A stretch of DNA of 64,000 bases, taken from WLMZ01 sp038227995. Lineage in GTDB: Bacteria > Actinomycetota > Acidimicrobiia > Acidimicrobiales > Ilumatobacteraceae. A program made the position numbers and the translations under genes. Of the stretch, positions 52,630 to 61,345 are shown piece by piece (the first letter of the stretch is position 1; every line of letters starts with the position of its first letter). The stretch covers positions 62,001-126,000 of the forward strand of contig JBBRPP010000005.1 of the NCBI GenBank assembly GCA_038227995.1. Direction: 5' to 3'. The notes beneath the pieces are model-generated. The model was not told the origin of the DNA. It saw nothing but the letters and a program-made list of their open reading frames with translations, and did not search any database.

Positions 52630-55401
52630 ATGGGCAGGTGGGTGCGCGACGACGATTGGTCGAGGCAGCTCGGTCGCCGTCTCGGTCTCCTCGCGCTCGT
52701 CTGGTCGGCGGTCTATCTGGTGTGGCGAGTGGGTTGGTCGTGGCGCGATCCGCACGGGGTCGTGTCGCCGTGGCTCGCGGTGCCCGCCATCGCAATCGAA
52801 CTCCTCGGATTCCTCGCACTGGTGCTCCTGATGAGAGCACTCTGGCACGGCACGTCGGCCACGTCGGCCACTTCCGCCAGGTCCGACGGCACGGGCACGT
52901 CCGACGGCCCGGACACCGATGTGCTCCTCGCCTGCGACATCGCGGTGGTCACGCGCGATCATCACGTCGAGGACATTCGCGCGACACTCGTCGCGGCGCG
53001 GCTCGATCAGCCGTCGACCGGCCTGATCGTCGTCGATCACCTCCGTCGGGCCGAGTTGGCCGACATCGCCACGGAATTCGGAGCGCGTTACCTCAACCCG
53101 ACATCCGCCGACACGACGGGTGTCGCCGCGATCGTCGCGGCCGGCGGGCCCGACTGGTTCGTCATGCTCGACGGAGGGGACATTCCTGCCGCCGACCTGA
53201 CATCGCGGCTTCTCGCCGTCGCTCACCAGACGGGTACCGCTGCCGTTCAGTGCGTCGTCGCATCGACGCCGAGCGACTCGGCAGAGCACACGCCCAGCGG
53301 GCGCCACGATCTCCACTTCGAGCGCTCGGTCCTCAACCCGAGTCTCGGGGCTTGCGGCGTGGGCTTCCTTGCCGGCACCGGGTCGTTGCTCCGTCGGTCG
53401 GCACTGGTCGACGTCGAGATGCCGACCGGATCCCGTCACGATGTGTTCTGGCAGCTGACGCCGCTGCTGCTCGCTGCCGGGTATCGAGTGCGGACGATCG
53501 ATGGTGTGCCGCTGGTCGCTGCTCGTCCGCTCTCCTCGTCGACAACGGTTGCCGTGGATCGCGACGAACGCGCGGGCGCCGGATGGCGCCTCGTCGTCGG
53601 TGGCCGTGGCGCCCTTCGCACCAAGGGACTCGCCGCAACGGATCGGATGCGAATCGCAACGTGGGCCGTTCGCCCGCTGGAAGGCGTTCGACGGTGCGCG
53701 CTCATCATCGTGCTGTTGGCAGCGTTGGTCGCCGGCCGGAGCCCGTTCACCCCGTCGATCGCTGCAGTCCTCACGCTGTGGGCCCCAGCGTTCGTGCTGG
53801 CGTCGGTGGCGCTGCTCTGCCTGTCCGCCGGAGCACTGCGACCCGGTGATCGACTGCGCGGTTCGGTGAAGTCGGTCAAGCTCGCCCTTGCCCTTGCGAT
53901 CGGCATCAACATCGTGCTCGTGATGCGCGGCATCTCCGACAGATTCACCCACGGGATGCACCCGATGAGCGCCGCCGCTCAGGTCGGGTTGGTGCTCGCC
54001 GTGCTCTGGGTCCTGGCCGGCTGTCTCGACGCGCTGCGCCTTCTCGCCCATCGCCACGACCGGCGCGCCGTCCGCCTGACCGCGTCCACGACCGGTCGTC
54101 TCGGCGACCAGGCGGTTTCGGTGGCCGACGTCAACATGCTCGGTGCGGGACTGCTGGCCGGGACCGAACCGTCGCTCGGCGATCGTCGCAACCTCGTCTT
54201 CTCCCTGCCGAGCGCGAGTGGCATCACGACCCTGGACGTGCCGTCGGTCGTCATGAACGTGCGCCCGCATGAAGCCGGGATGTACCGGGTTGGTGTCGAG
54301 TTCGACCTCTCGGACCCGTTCGCTCTCGACACCCTCGCTGAGTGCTGCGTCGTCCTGCCGGCACGGGCCGGGATGGTGCCGACGTCGGGCCGATCCTCGA
54401 TCGGCCACACCGAACTCGAGACGGCGTTCGAAGACGACGTGCTCGTTGTGCAGGGACCGCGCCGTCTCTCGCTGCGATTGGCGACTCTGCTCGCCCTCGG
54501 AGGCGTGATCTCGTCCGCCGCACCACTCGGTGCGCAGGCGGTCGCGCCAAGTGTACGAACCGTTTCCGGGGTCGTAGCGCTCGCGGAGCCCGCTGCGCCG
54601 GACGCGACGCTGACAACGCCCGCCGCGACCACGGTTGTCGTCGCGACGACCGATCCGGGAGCATCACTTCCCATCGCACCAGTTCCCGCTGACTCCGTCA
54701 GCACACCGATCACCGCCATGAGCACAAGCGGGGTGACGACAGATCCACTTCCCCTCGGATCAGCCGCGGCCGGCCCACTCGTGAGCGACCCCACGTCCAC
54801 GGATTCTCCCCTTTCCGTGGACGTGGGGGGTATCACCGTCGTCGGAGCATGCTCCCTCGATGCAGGCGCGGACGGCGCGTTCGGCACGGCCGACGACGTC
54901 TACGGTCCCACCGTCAACACGCTCACCAACCCTGACGGCAGCTATTCGCTCACGCTCGATGGCGATGCGTGCTGGATCAGCATCGCGCCACCGGTACCTG
55001 GCGTCGCGGTCGTCGATGCGTCGACGTCGGCTCCGGCCACCACCGCCGCGACTTCTGCCATCGGTGACCCGCCGGCAGCGGAGACCATTCGGGTCGTCGG
55101 CCTCGGCCACGCAGGCAAGGTGCGAATGCCGACGGTGCTCATGTCCGGCGCGGCGCTCGCGTCGCGCGCCAACGCCGTGCCGGCCGCGGGTGTCGGACGG
55201 GTCACCGGCGCATCAGCGATGGCAACGCTGGTTTCGTTCGGCGCAACCCTGCCGACGCCTTCCGCCGCTCAGGTTCGCCATGCGCCGGTTCAGCGTGGTG
55301 GGGGGCTGTTGACGATGCTCGTCATCGTGGCTGCGTGCGTCCTTGCTGCCAGCGTGCTCTTCGCTTCGGCCCGACCGCTGCTGGGTCGACCTCAGTCGTG
55401 A
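52630..55401 (+). CDS. Degenerate cellulose-synthase-like PilZ membrane protein with extracellular repeat domain
   Basis: 923 residues. Two N-terminal helices (about 15-33, 47-70), then a GT2-like domain (about 97-300). Its catalytic signs are worn: LDGGDIP in place of LDADH, no TED (SRHD instead), and no QxxRW (GAGWR). Four membrane spans follow (about 355-470). A PilZ domain (about 475-580) has RRAVR (RxxxR) at 478-482 and DVNMLG in place of DxSxxG. After one more span (about 617-637) comes a Thr/Ala-rich stalk, an SdrD-B-like domain (about 728-795, DGSYSLTLDGDACW) and a final helix. It is likely a c-di-GMP-responsive surface protein, not an active synthase. Confidence 0.75.
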   Translation: MGRWVRDDDWSRQLGRRLGLLALVWSAVYLVWRVGWSWRDPHGVVSPWLAVPAIAIELLGFLALVLLMRALWHGTSATSATSARSDGTGTSDGPDTDVLLACDIAVVTRDHHVEDIRATLVAARLDQPSTGLIVVDHLRRAELADIATEFGARYLNPTSADTTGVAAIVAAGGPDWFVMLDGGDIPAADLTSRLLAVAHQTGTAAVQCVVASTPSDSAEHTPSGRHDLHFERSVLNPSLGACGVGFLAGTGSLLRRSALVDVEMPTGSRHDVFWQLTPLLLAAGYRVRTIDGVPLVAARPLSSSTTVAVDRDERAGAGWRLVVGGRGALRTKGLAATDRMRIATWAVRPLEGVRRCALIIVLLAALVAGRSPFTPSIAAVLTLWAPAFVLASVALLCLSAGALRPGDRLRGSVKSVKLALALAIGINIVLVMRGISDRFTHGMHPMSAAAQVGLVLAVLWVLAGCLDALRLLAHRHDRRAVRLTASTTGRLGDQAVSVADVNMLGAGLLAGTEPSLGDRRNLVFSLPSASGITTLDVPSVVMNVRPHEAGMYRVGVEFDLSDPFALDTLAECCVVLPARAGMVPTSGRSSIGHTELETAFEDDVLVVQGPRRLSLRLATLLALGGVISSAAPLGAQAVAPSVRTVSGVVALAEPAAPDATLTTPAATTVVVATTDPGASLPIAPVPADSVSTPITAMSTSGVTTDPLPLGSAAAGPLVSDPTSTDSPLSVDVGGITVVGACSLDAGADGAFGTADDVYGPTVNTLTNPDGSYSLTLDGDACWISIAPPVPGVAVVDASTSAPATTAATSAIGDPPAAETIRVVGLGHAGKVRMPTVLMSGAALASRANAVPAAGVGRVTGASAMATLVSFGATLPTPSAAQVRHAPVQRGGGLLTMLVIVAACVLAASVLFASARPLLGRPQS

Positions 55402-55985
55402 TCCTCGCCTGATTTGGCGATGAGGTAGCCGATCGCTCGTTCCGCCTTCGCGTAGCGGCGGGCCAGCGTCCAGAAGGCGTCGGAATGGTCGGCCACTTCG
55501 AGGTGGGCCAACTCGTGCACGATGACGTAGTCGACGACCCAGGCCGGGAACGCCGCGATGCGGCTACTGATTCGGATCGTGCCGGTGCCCGGAGTGCACG
55601 ACCCCCATCGCGACAGCATGTCGTCGGACCAACGAATCTCGCGTGGCCGTGGCAGATCGTGACGGCGGGCGAGCGTGGTCGCGCGTTCGCTCAAGTCGAT
55701 CCGGTCGGTGGACATCTTGCGCCGGAAGCGCCCGCTCATGACGTCGACCCAATGCTCTTCTTCCGCGCGACTCATCCATGCTGGTACGACGATCTCGAGC
55801 ACGCCCGCGACGAGCTGGGCACCCACGGTGCGCCGCCGCCGAGCCGAGCGCTTGATCACGACGGTGAACGGGTCCGTCTCGGTCGAGGGCATTGCCATGG
55901 TCGGTGCGGTCGGTGCGGTCGGTGCGATGGCCGCGGGCGGATCGTCGTCGAACAGTCGCGGCTCGTCGGCGGCGGTCGATCTCAT
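55392..55985 (-). CDS. YgjP-like (DUF45) metallopeptidase
   Basis: 197 residues. The C-terminal half has WGSCTPGTGTIRISSRIAAF, and then VIVHELAHLEVADHSDAFW, a HExxH zinc site with a third ligand. This is the DUF45/SprT-related layout. The N-terminal 40 residues are Ala/Pro/Thr-rich and unstructured. Probably cytoplasmic. Its last 10 bases overlap the 3' end of the PilZ protein gene. The phosphatase gene ends five bases before its start. Confidence 0.87.
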   Translation of the reverse strand: MRSTAADEPRLFDDDPPAAIAPTAPTAPTMAMPSTETDPFTVVIKRSARRRRTVGAQLVAGVLEIVVPAWMSRAEEEHWVDVMSGRFRRKMSTDRIDLSERATTLARRHDLPRPREIRWSDDMLSRWGSCTPGTGTIRISSRIAAFPAWVVDYVIVHELAHLEVADHSDAFWTLARRYAKAERAIGYLIAKSGEDHD

Positions 55986-55989
55986 GAGT

Positions 55990-56622
55990 TCAGAGTGCCA
56001 TCCCGGTCGGCTCGGCGCCGGCCAGGTTGACGAGATCGCCGGCGCTCACGTCGTCGCCGCGAACGGTGAACCAGCTGGCACCGAGATTGGGCATCCGGGT
56101 GTCGGCGGCACCGAGCGCGCGTCGAACGGATCGGATCGCGCCACCGTGGCTGACGACCAACACCTCACCTCCCGGCGAAGCGGCGGCGATGTCGCGAAAC
56201 GCAGCCATCATTCGCTGCGCGGCGTGGTCGTAGTCCTCGAAGCCGACCGGACGGCGGTGGTCCGCGAGGTAGCCCGGCCATCCGGCCTCGACTTCGGCGT
56301 GGGTGAGCCCCTGCCACGGACCAACGTCTGTTTCTCGTAAACGAACGTCAAGCAACACCGGACCGATGCCGATGATCTCAGCGATGATGCCTGCCGTGAG
56401 CGATGCCCGTTGGAGGTCACTCGCCCACACTGCATCGAACACGCCGAGCTCGAGCCCGGCGCCTGCCGCCTGGCGCATCCCCTCGTCGCTGAGCGGCGCA
56501 TCAGCCTGGCCCTGCCAGCGCCCGCTGGCGTTCCACTCACTCTGTCCGTGCCGCGCAACCAGCAGCCGGGTGGGCAACGGCCGGGTTCTGGAGGCTGTAT
56601 CTGCGTTCGTCGGTCGGGACAT
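55990..56622 (-). CDS. Histidine phosphatase (phosphoglycerate mutase-like)
   Basis: 210 residues. The RHG motif LLVARHGQSEWNASGRWQGQ gives the phosphohistidine. WASDLQRASLTAGIIAE, LRETDVGPWQGLT and VLVVSHGGAIRSVRRAL complete the active site. It belongs to the branch that includes GpmB/CobC-like phosphatases; the substrate is unknown. ATG 56622 was preferred because upstream sequence in frame is antisense to moaD. It diverges from moaD across 36 bases. Confidence 0.9.
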   Translation of the reverse strand: MSRPTNADTASRTRPLPTRLLVARHGQSEWNASGRWQGQADAPLSDEGMRQAAGAGLELGVFDAVWASDLQRASLTAGIIAEIIGIGPVLLDVRLRETDVGPWQGLTHAEVEAGWPGYLADHRRPVGFEDYDHAAQRMMAAFRDIAAASPGGEVLVVSHGGAIRSVRRALGAADTRMPNLGASWFTVRGDDVSAGDLVNLAGAEPTGMAL

Positions 56623-56658
56623 CCACGGCGAGGGTAGCGGCACGGGTACGCTCTCGGT

Positions 56659-56901
56659 GTGGCTATTCTGCGCCTCTTCGCTTCCGCCCGTGAGGCGGCG
56701 GGTACGGGGCGCGACACCATGCCGGGAACGACGGTCGGTGAAGTTCTGGCGGTCGCTGTCGACCGCTACGGAGCTGGCTTCGGCGATGTCTTGAGCACCT
56801 GTCGTGTGTGGGTGAACGGTGAGTCGGCGCACGCCGAGACGCCTGTCACCGGTCAGGACGAAGTCGCCGTACTGCCACCCGTCTCAGGCGGGTCGGACTA
56901 G
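56659..56901 (+). CDS. MoaD/ThiS-family sulfur carrier with two residues after Gly-Gly
   Basis: 80 residues, a beta-grasp ubiquitin-like fold: AILRLFASAREAAGTGRDT, TVGEVLAVAVDRYG and VWVNGESA, ending VAVLPPVSGGSD. Sulfur carriers end in Gly-Gly; here Ser-Asp follows, so a protease would need to trim it, as in CysO/QbsE-type systems. Pathway (molybdopterin, cysteine or another) cannot be told without a partner. It heads a run with rsiG and a XRE regulator; rsiG starts eight bases after its stop. Confidence 0.87.
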   Translation: MAILRLFASAREAAGTGRDTMPGTTVGEVLAVAVDRYGAGFGDVLSTCRVWVNGESAHAETPVTGQDEVAVLPPVSGGSD

Positions 56902-56909
56902 GAGAGATC

Positions 56910-57404
56910 ATGGATACATCAGAAATCGAACCCTCGGAAATGTCGCTGCCCGACCTGCGTGCCCTGCGCGCCCAGTTGCAGCACGACGAAGACGCGATCA
57001 GCTACGTGCGCCGCCTGGTCCAGGCGCGGATCGACATGGTCCGGGCCGAGAAGCACCGGCGCGCATCGCATGACGGGCACACCGAGACGCAGGACCTGCC
57101 AGCCGTTCTCGGCCAGCACCTGACCGGTGGACCGGCCCGTCCGCCCCGACCCACCGAAGATGCCAGTGATCATCCCCTCGCGATCGAGCTCGACGAGATC
57201 AGCGCGCGGCTCGGTGCCAATCATCTCGACGAGTTGAACAGCGACGAACTCGATGTGTTGTCATCCACCCTCGAGCAGTTCGAGCACGCCCGTTCGCATG
57301 AGCGCCGTGAGTTGTTCACGCGGCTCGACGCGTTGAGCGCCGAACTCGTTCGCCGCTATCGCGACGGCGAGGCCAGCGTCGACGGCCTGCTGGCCGACGA
57401 GTGA
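56910..57404 (+). CDS. rsiG: RsiG-like c-di-GMP-binding anti-sigma factor (single motif)
   Basis: 164 residues. The first helix contains an exact E(X)3S(X)2R(X)3Q(X)3D motif: E27, S31, R34, Q38, D42 in EDAISYVRRLVQARID. This is the signature by which Streptomyces RsiG binds c-di-GMP and then holds the sigma factor WhiG. Streptomyces RsiG has two such motifs; here the second helix (about 110-155) lacks one. This resembles the single-motif RsiGs of basal actinobacteria that work as homodimers. A middle Pro-rich linker (about 55-85) separates the helices. GGAGAGA precedes the ATG. No WhiG gene is in the window. Confidence 0.85.
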   Translation: MDTSEIEPSEMSLPDLRALRAQLQHDEDAISYVRRLVQARIDMVRAEKHRRASHDGHTETQDLPAVLGQHLTGGPARPPRPTEDASDHPLAIELDEISARLGANHLDELNSDELDVLSSTLEQFEHARSHERRELFTRLDALSAELVRRYRDGEASVDGLLADE

Positions 57405-57781
57405 AGCAGACCGGCGTGCCGGCTGATCTGCGCACCGAGATCGAGGGCCGAATCGCCGATGTCGGCGAGTTCATCCGGTCGCAGCGCGAGGTCGCCAGCA
57501 TGTCGGTTCGGCGCCTGGCCGAAGCAGCCGGCGTCTCCAACCCGTACCTCTCCCAGATCGAACGCGGGTTGCGCCGTCCCTCGGCCGAGATCCTGCAGCA
57601 GATCGCGAAGGCGCTGAAGATCTCGGTCGAGACGCTGTACGTCCGGGCCGGCATCCTCGCCGACGAGTCGCCCGCCGACATCGGCGTTCGCGAAGCCATC
57701 GGCCGCGACGAGTTGCTCACCCCGGAGCAGAAGCAAGCCCTGCTCAACGTCTACGAGAGCTTCGTCGCCCAACCCCGCTGA
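57401..57781 (+). CDS. XRE-family helix-turn-helix regulator
   Basis: 126 residues from a GTG overlapping the rsiG stop by four bases. The helix-turn-helix is MSVRRLAEAAGVSNPYLSQI then ERGLRRPS, a SinR/Xre type. An N-terminal helix and a C-terminal extension (about 90-126) may mediate dimers. The overlap with rsiG suggests linked expression and perhaps a joint role in the sigma/c-di-GMP circuit, which is inference. Confidence 0.9.
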   Translation: MKQTGVPADLRTEIEGRIADVGEFIRSQREVASMSVRRLAEAAGVSNPYLSQIERGLRRPSAEILQQIAKALKISVETLYVRAGILADESPADIGVREAIGRDELLTPEQKQALLNVYESFVAQPR

Positions 57782-57828
57782 CGCGTTGGTGTGCGCGGCT
57801 GTTGCTGCGAGGTGCCCTGATCCACGAA

Positions 57829-57871
57829 CCGCGCCGGGTTTGCCGTGCTGGAGAAGGCGAAACCGGCGCGG
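57829..57871. terminator. GC-rich hairpin between converging genes
   Basis: CCGCGCCGG-GTTTGCC pairs with GGCGAAAC-CGGCGCGG around an 11-nt loop with one mismatch. It sits between the XRE gene and the converging lipoprotein gene. No T run follows, so termination is plausible but not certain. Confidence 0.45.
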
Positions 57872-57930
57872 TCCAACGGTGTGCCGGGTGGCGTGCCGGA
57901 TGGAACCGGCGCGTCCAGTTGCGCCCTCGG

Positions 57931-59544
57931 TCAGCCGGCGGGGGTGAGAGGGACGACCGTTGGCCCGGGGGCGCCGGGACCCGACGTCGGCATCGTGGGG
58001 ATGGAATCCGGGGTCGTCGTGGTGGTGGGGAATGCGGGCACTGTGATGTTCGGAGTGCCGCCCGCGACGACCGTGTCGGTCGTGGCGCCGCCGCTGGTGT
58101 CGACCGGGGCGACATCGGTGGTCGCGGCCTCGGTGCTCTGCTGGATGAACTGGTCGGGAACGGCGATCACGCTGTACTGGCCGCTGTCGGTGCTGGAGAA
58201 CGTGTATCCCGGCAGGAGCCACACCGTCCCGTCGGCTGCCCACAACTGCTGCAACGAGGGCTTGGCATCGGTCAGTGTGACCGTGATCGGGGTGGTGTCG
58301 AGCGGAGCGCAATCAACAGCTGCGTTGTCGAGGCAGCGCACACTCGGATCGGGGACGATCGAGGCAGGCGGTGACACGACGGCGGTGCCGGGGACCACGG
58401 TCCCATCGCTGGGTGGAACGTACCCGGGGGTCGAGGCACTGGGGGCTTCTGCAACAGCCGGCTCGGGCGCGATGTCGGTGGAAACTCCACCACGCGCCGA
58501 GGCCCAGATGCCGCCGCTGCCGACGGGTCCGCCTTCCATCCACGGCATGTTCTGGTCGCTCAGCCGCTTGACCGCGGCCTGCACGCCGATGCGGTCGTAG
58601 TCGCCGCCGCGCTGGGGTGTGGCCAGGAACCCGTTGGCCCACGTGATCGCGCCGTCGCCGCCGAAGCCGACGTTGATGCTCAGGTCGCTGCGGACACCGT
58701 CGAGATTCAGGTAAGCGGTGACACTCGCGCTCCACTCGTCGGCGTAGACCTCGAGGTCGTAGTTGCTCAGGTCGACGCCGACCTTGGCGAAGAAGGCCGT
58801 CGCCTGGGTCTTGGCCTGATCGCTGGTGGGCACGTTCGCCGGTGGCTGCGGCGCAGGGCAGTCGTCGACGGGCATGGTGTCGGGAACCACCGTGTCGGGA
58901 ACCACCGTGTCGGGAACCACCGTGTCGGGAACCACCGTGTCCGGAGCGCCGGCGGGCGCTGTCGTATCGGCTGTGCCGTCGTCTGCGGGGATGCCGCCGT
59001 CGGTGTACCCCGACACGTTGCACCCGACCGTGTAGCCCTCGGTCGACTGGGTCGGGTTGTAGTACCACGACTGCATCGGGTCGTCGCTGACGGTGACGTT
59101 GGCGGTGGCATCGGACTCGGGCAGCGAGTCGGTGGTGTCGGGCACGAACACGTGGTCCTTGGCGACGCCGAGTGCGCTCGACACCTTGTCGAGCGCCTTC
59201 GTGTCGATCGGCGCACCTGGTGCGAAGTACCACGATGGCGCCGGGGCCGTGAGGTCGGGCGGCGTGCCGTCGTACACGTACGTGATGTTGGCCATCGCCA
59301 TCATCTTCGAGTCCGTGCCGGCGCCGGCCACCGACGGCGCTGCTTCGGCGGAGGCCCCACCCGAACCTGTGGAGCCGACGACGATGACCGCCGGTTTGCG
59401 GTTCGAGGTTTGACCCGACGTCGCCACAGCAACGGTCGTGGTCGATGCACCGCTGGAGACCTTGGCCTGACTGCCGCACGCGGAGAATCCGAGGACGGCG
59501 ACGCCGCAGGCAGCGATCAACTGGCGAGAACGAGAAGGAGTCAT
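57931..59544 (-). CDS. Large secreted lipoprotein with VPDTV repeats
   Basis: 537 residues. The signal peptide and lipobox GFSACG put it on the outer membrane face. Domain one (about 40-190) includes TYVYDGTPPDLTAPAPSWYF and YYNPTQSTEGYTVGC. A hinge made of repeated VVPDT units follows (encoded at 58881-58940). Domain two (about 240-470) contains FFAKVGVDLSNYDLEVYADE and VWLLPGYTFSS; Pro/Thr-rich sequence ends the protein. No family was recognised; the second domain looks like a beta-rich secreted module. ATG 59544 has AGGAG-like GAAGGAG upstream. It diverges from mshA. Confidence 0.75.
   Translation of the reverse strand: MTPSRSRQLIAACGVAVLGFSACGSQAKVSSGASTTTVAVATSGQTSNRKPAVIVVGSTGSGGASAEAAPSVAGAGTDSKMMAMANITYVYDGTPPDLTAPAPSWYFAPGAPIDTKALDKVSSALGVAKDHVFVPDTTDSLPESDATANVTVSDDPMQSWYYNPTQSTEGYTVGCNVSGYTDGGIPADDGTADTTAPAGAPDTVVPDTVVPDTVVPDTVVPDTMPVDDCPAPQPPANVPTSDQAKTQATAFFAKVGVDLSNYDLEVYADEWSASVTAYLNLDGVRSDLSINVGFGGDGAITWANGFLATPQRGGDYDRIGVQAAVKRLSDQNMPWMEGGPVGSGGIWASARGGVSTDIAPEPAVAEAPSASTPGYVPPSDGTVVPGTAVVSPPASIVPDPSVRCLDNAAVDCAPLDTTPITVTLTDAKPSLQQLWAADGTVWLLPGYTFSSTDSGQYSVIAVPDQFIQQSTEAATTDVAPVDTSGGATTDTVVAGGTPNITVPAFPTTTTTPDSIPTMPTSGPGAPGPTVVPLTPAG
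58881..58940. repeat. Four perfect 15-bp tandem repeats inside a lipoprotein gene
   Basis: The unit cgggaaccaccgtgt occurs four times head to tail and encodes the Thr-Val-Val-Pro-Asp type hinge. Copy changes would keep the frame because the unit is a multiple of three. Confidence 0.9.
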
Positions 59545-59655
59545 GGTGGCTATGACGATCGTAACCCTGGGGCTGGTTCCCGAGACCGCGGGACATTTTC
59601 CGCGACCCGAGCACCTGTGGCGCATTGCCGACCAACTCGGTAGGGTTTGTCCACT

Positions 59656-60867
59656 GTGCAACGAGTAGCCGTGCTGTCCCTTCACACTTCGCCGCTGGCA
59701 CAGCCGGGTTCGGGCGACAGTGGCGGTATGAACGTGTACGTCCGCGAGCTCGTCTCCGCGCTGGCCCAGGCCGGTGTCGATTGCACGACGTACACGCGGG
59801 CTTCACGCCCCGACGTGCCCGAAGTCGTCCAGGTCGAGCCCGGCCACCGCGTCGTGCACATCCCGGCCGGCCCGTTCGACCTCGCCAAGGAAGACCTCCT
59901 CAGCGTCGTCGACGAATTCGGTGACGGCGTCATCGATCACCTCAAGAACGGCGTGGGTGCCGACGTCATCCACGCCAACTACTGGCTCAGCGGACTCGTC
60001 GCCCACCGCATCAAGCACGAGCTGGAGATCCCGTTCGTCAGCACGTTCCACACGCTCGCTCGCGTCAAGGCCGAAGGCGGTGACGACGAGCCGTTGTTGC
60101 GCGATCGCGCCGAGGCCGAGATCATCAACTGCGCCGATGCGATCTGCGTCAGCTGCACCGAAGAAGAAAGTCAGTTCCGTCGCCTCTACGGCAACCCGCG
60201 TGGCCGGATCGAGATCGTCGCCCCTGGTGTCGAGCACGCGTTCTTTGCGCCTGGCGACCAGCGCGGGGCACGCTACGCGCTCGGTCTCGGCGCCGGTCCG
60301 GTGTTGCTGTTCATCGGTCGTATCCAACCGCTCAAAGGCGTCGACGTCGCGGTGCGTGCGCTGGCGGAGATGCGTCGGCCCGACGCGCTGTTGCTCGTCG
60401 TCGGCGGCGCCAGCGGGCTCGAAGGCGGCGCAGAGGTCAGCCGGTTGGACGCACTGATCGACGAGCTCGGCGTGCGCGATCAGGTTCGCTTCGTCGAGCC
60501 GCAGCCGCACCACATCCTGTCGACGTACTACCGTGCCGCCGATGTGGTCGTGGTACCCAGCCGCAGCGAGAGCTTCGGGCTGGTCGCGCTGGAGGCGGCG
60601 GCGTGCGGCATCCCCGTCGTCGCCAGCGCCGTCGGCGGATTGCTCACACTTGTCGACGATGGCCTCACGGGATACCTCGTCTCAGGCCGCGATCCTTCGG
60701 TGTTCGCTGATCGCATCAACCGCATCCTCGACGATCCCGCGCTTGCCGCGTCGATGAGCGTGCGGGCCGCTGCGCGTGCTCGCCGCTACACGTGGAGCTT
60801 CGCTGCGGCTCGCCTGCGTCGTGTGTACGCCGACCTCGCGGTGCACGAGCTCGTCGCCTGCACGTGA
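59656..60867 (+). CDS. mshA: D-inositol-3-phosphate glycosyltransferase MshA
   Basis: 403 residues, GT4 family, first step of mycothiol synthesis (GlcNAc transfer to inositol-phosphate). MshA hallmarks are LSLHTSPLAQPGSGDSGGMN, then VYVRELVSAL, HANYWLSGLVA, TFHTLARVKAEGGDDEP and the C-terminal SRSESFGLVALEAAACGIPV. The GTG at 59656 was chosen; a TTG at 59647 is nine bases upstream. Followed, as in mycobacteria, by a YbjN-like gene whose start overlaps its stop (GTGA). Confidence 0.94.
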   Translation: MQRVAVLSLHTSPLAQPGSGDSGGMNVYVRELVSALAQAGVDCTTYTRASRPDVPEVVQVEPGHRVVHIPAGPFDLAKEDLLSVVDEFGDGVIDHLKNGVGADVIHANYWLSGLVAHRIKHELEIPFVSTFHTLARVKAEGGDDEPLLRDRAEAEIINCADAICVSCTEEESQFRRLYGNPRGRIEIVAPGVEHAFFAPGDQRGARYALGLGAGPVLLFIGRIQPLKGVDVAVRALAEMRRPDALLLVVGGASGLEGGAEVSRLDALIDELGVRDQVRFVEPQPHHILSTYYRAADVVVVPSRSESFGLVALEAAACGIPVVASAVGGLLTLVDDGLTGYLVSGRDPSVFADRINRILDDPALAASMSVRAAARARRYTWSFAAARLRRVYADLAVHELVACT

Positions 60868-61322
60868 GCGACCTGTTCGACAACGAGTCCCTCGCTGTCT
60901 TCGAACGCCAGATCGACGAGTGGTTGGAGGGCTTCGCCACGGACAACCCCGTCGTCGCCGCGATCGATCGCGACGATGGCGACCAGCTGCGTTGGTATGT
61001 CCGCATGCGCGGCGAGGACAAGGAGTTCATCACCGTGTGGCTCACCCTTGGACAGCGCACGTTGCGTTACGAGGCATACGTGATGCCGGCACCGGAAGAG
61101 AACGCCGAGCAGCTGTACGAGAACCTGCTGCGGCGCAACGAGAAGTTGGTCGGTGTGCACTTCGCGATCGGCATCGAGGACGCCGTGTTCCTCCGTGGCG
61201 ACCTCCCGCTCGCGGCGCTGTCGCGGGACGAACTCGATCGCGCGATCGGTTCGCTGTACGCGACCACCGAGCAGTGCTTCCAGGGTCTGCTGCGGATCGG
61301 CTTCGCCAGTCGATTCAGCTGA
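60864..61322 (+). CDS. YbjN-domain protein
   Basis: 152 residues with no membrane span. The pattern LRWYVRMRGEDKEFITVWLTLGQRTLRYEAYVMP (key part LRYEAYVMPAPEEN) and YENLLRRNEKLVGVHFAIG matches the YbjN fold, a tetrameric chaperone-like domain also related to type III secretion chaperones. The conserved position behind mshA in actinobacteria suggests a link, but no role is known. Start GTG 60864 overlaps the mshA stop. Confidence 0.88.
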   Translation: MSDLFDNESLAVFERQIDEWLEGFATDNPVVAAIDRDDGDQLRWYVRMRGEDKEFITVWLTLGQRTLRYEAYVMPAPEENAEQLYENLLRRNEKLVGVHFAIGIEDAVFLRGDLPLAALSRDELDRAIGSLYATTEQCFQGLLRIGFASRFS

Positions 61323-61345
61323 CCAGCGCAGTACTGTCACTCGCG

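Noticed and set aside
58881..58940. Short direct repeats as a CRISPR-like array
   Set aside because: Units are contiguous without spacers and lie in a coding frame.
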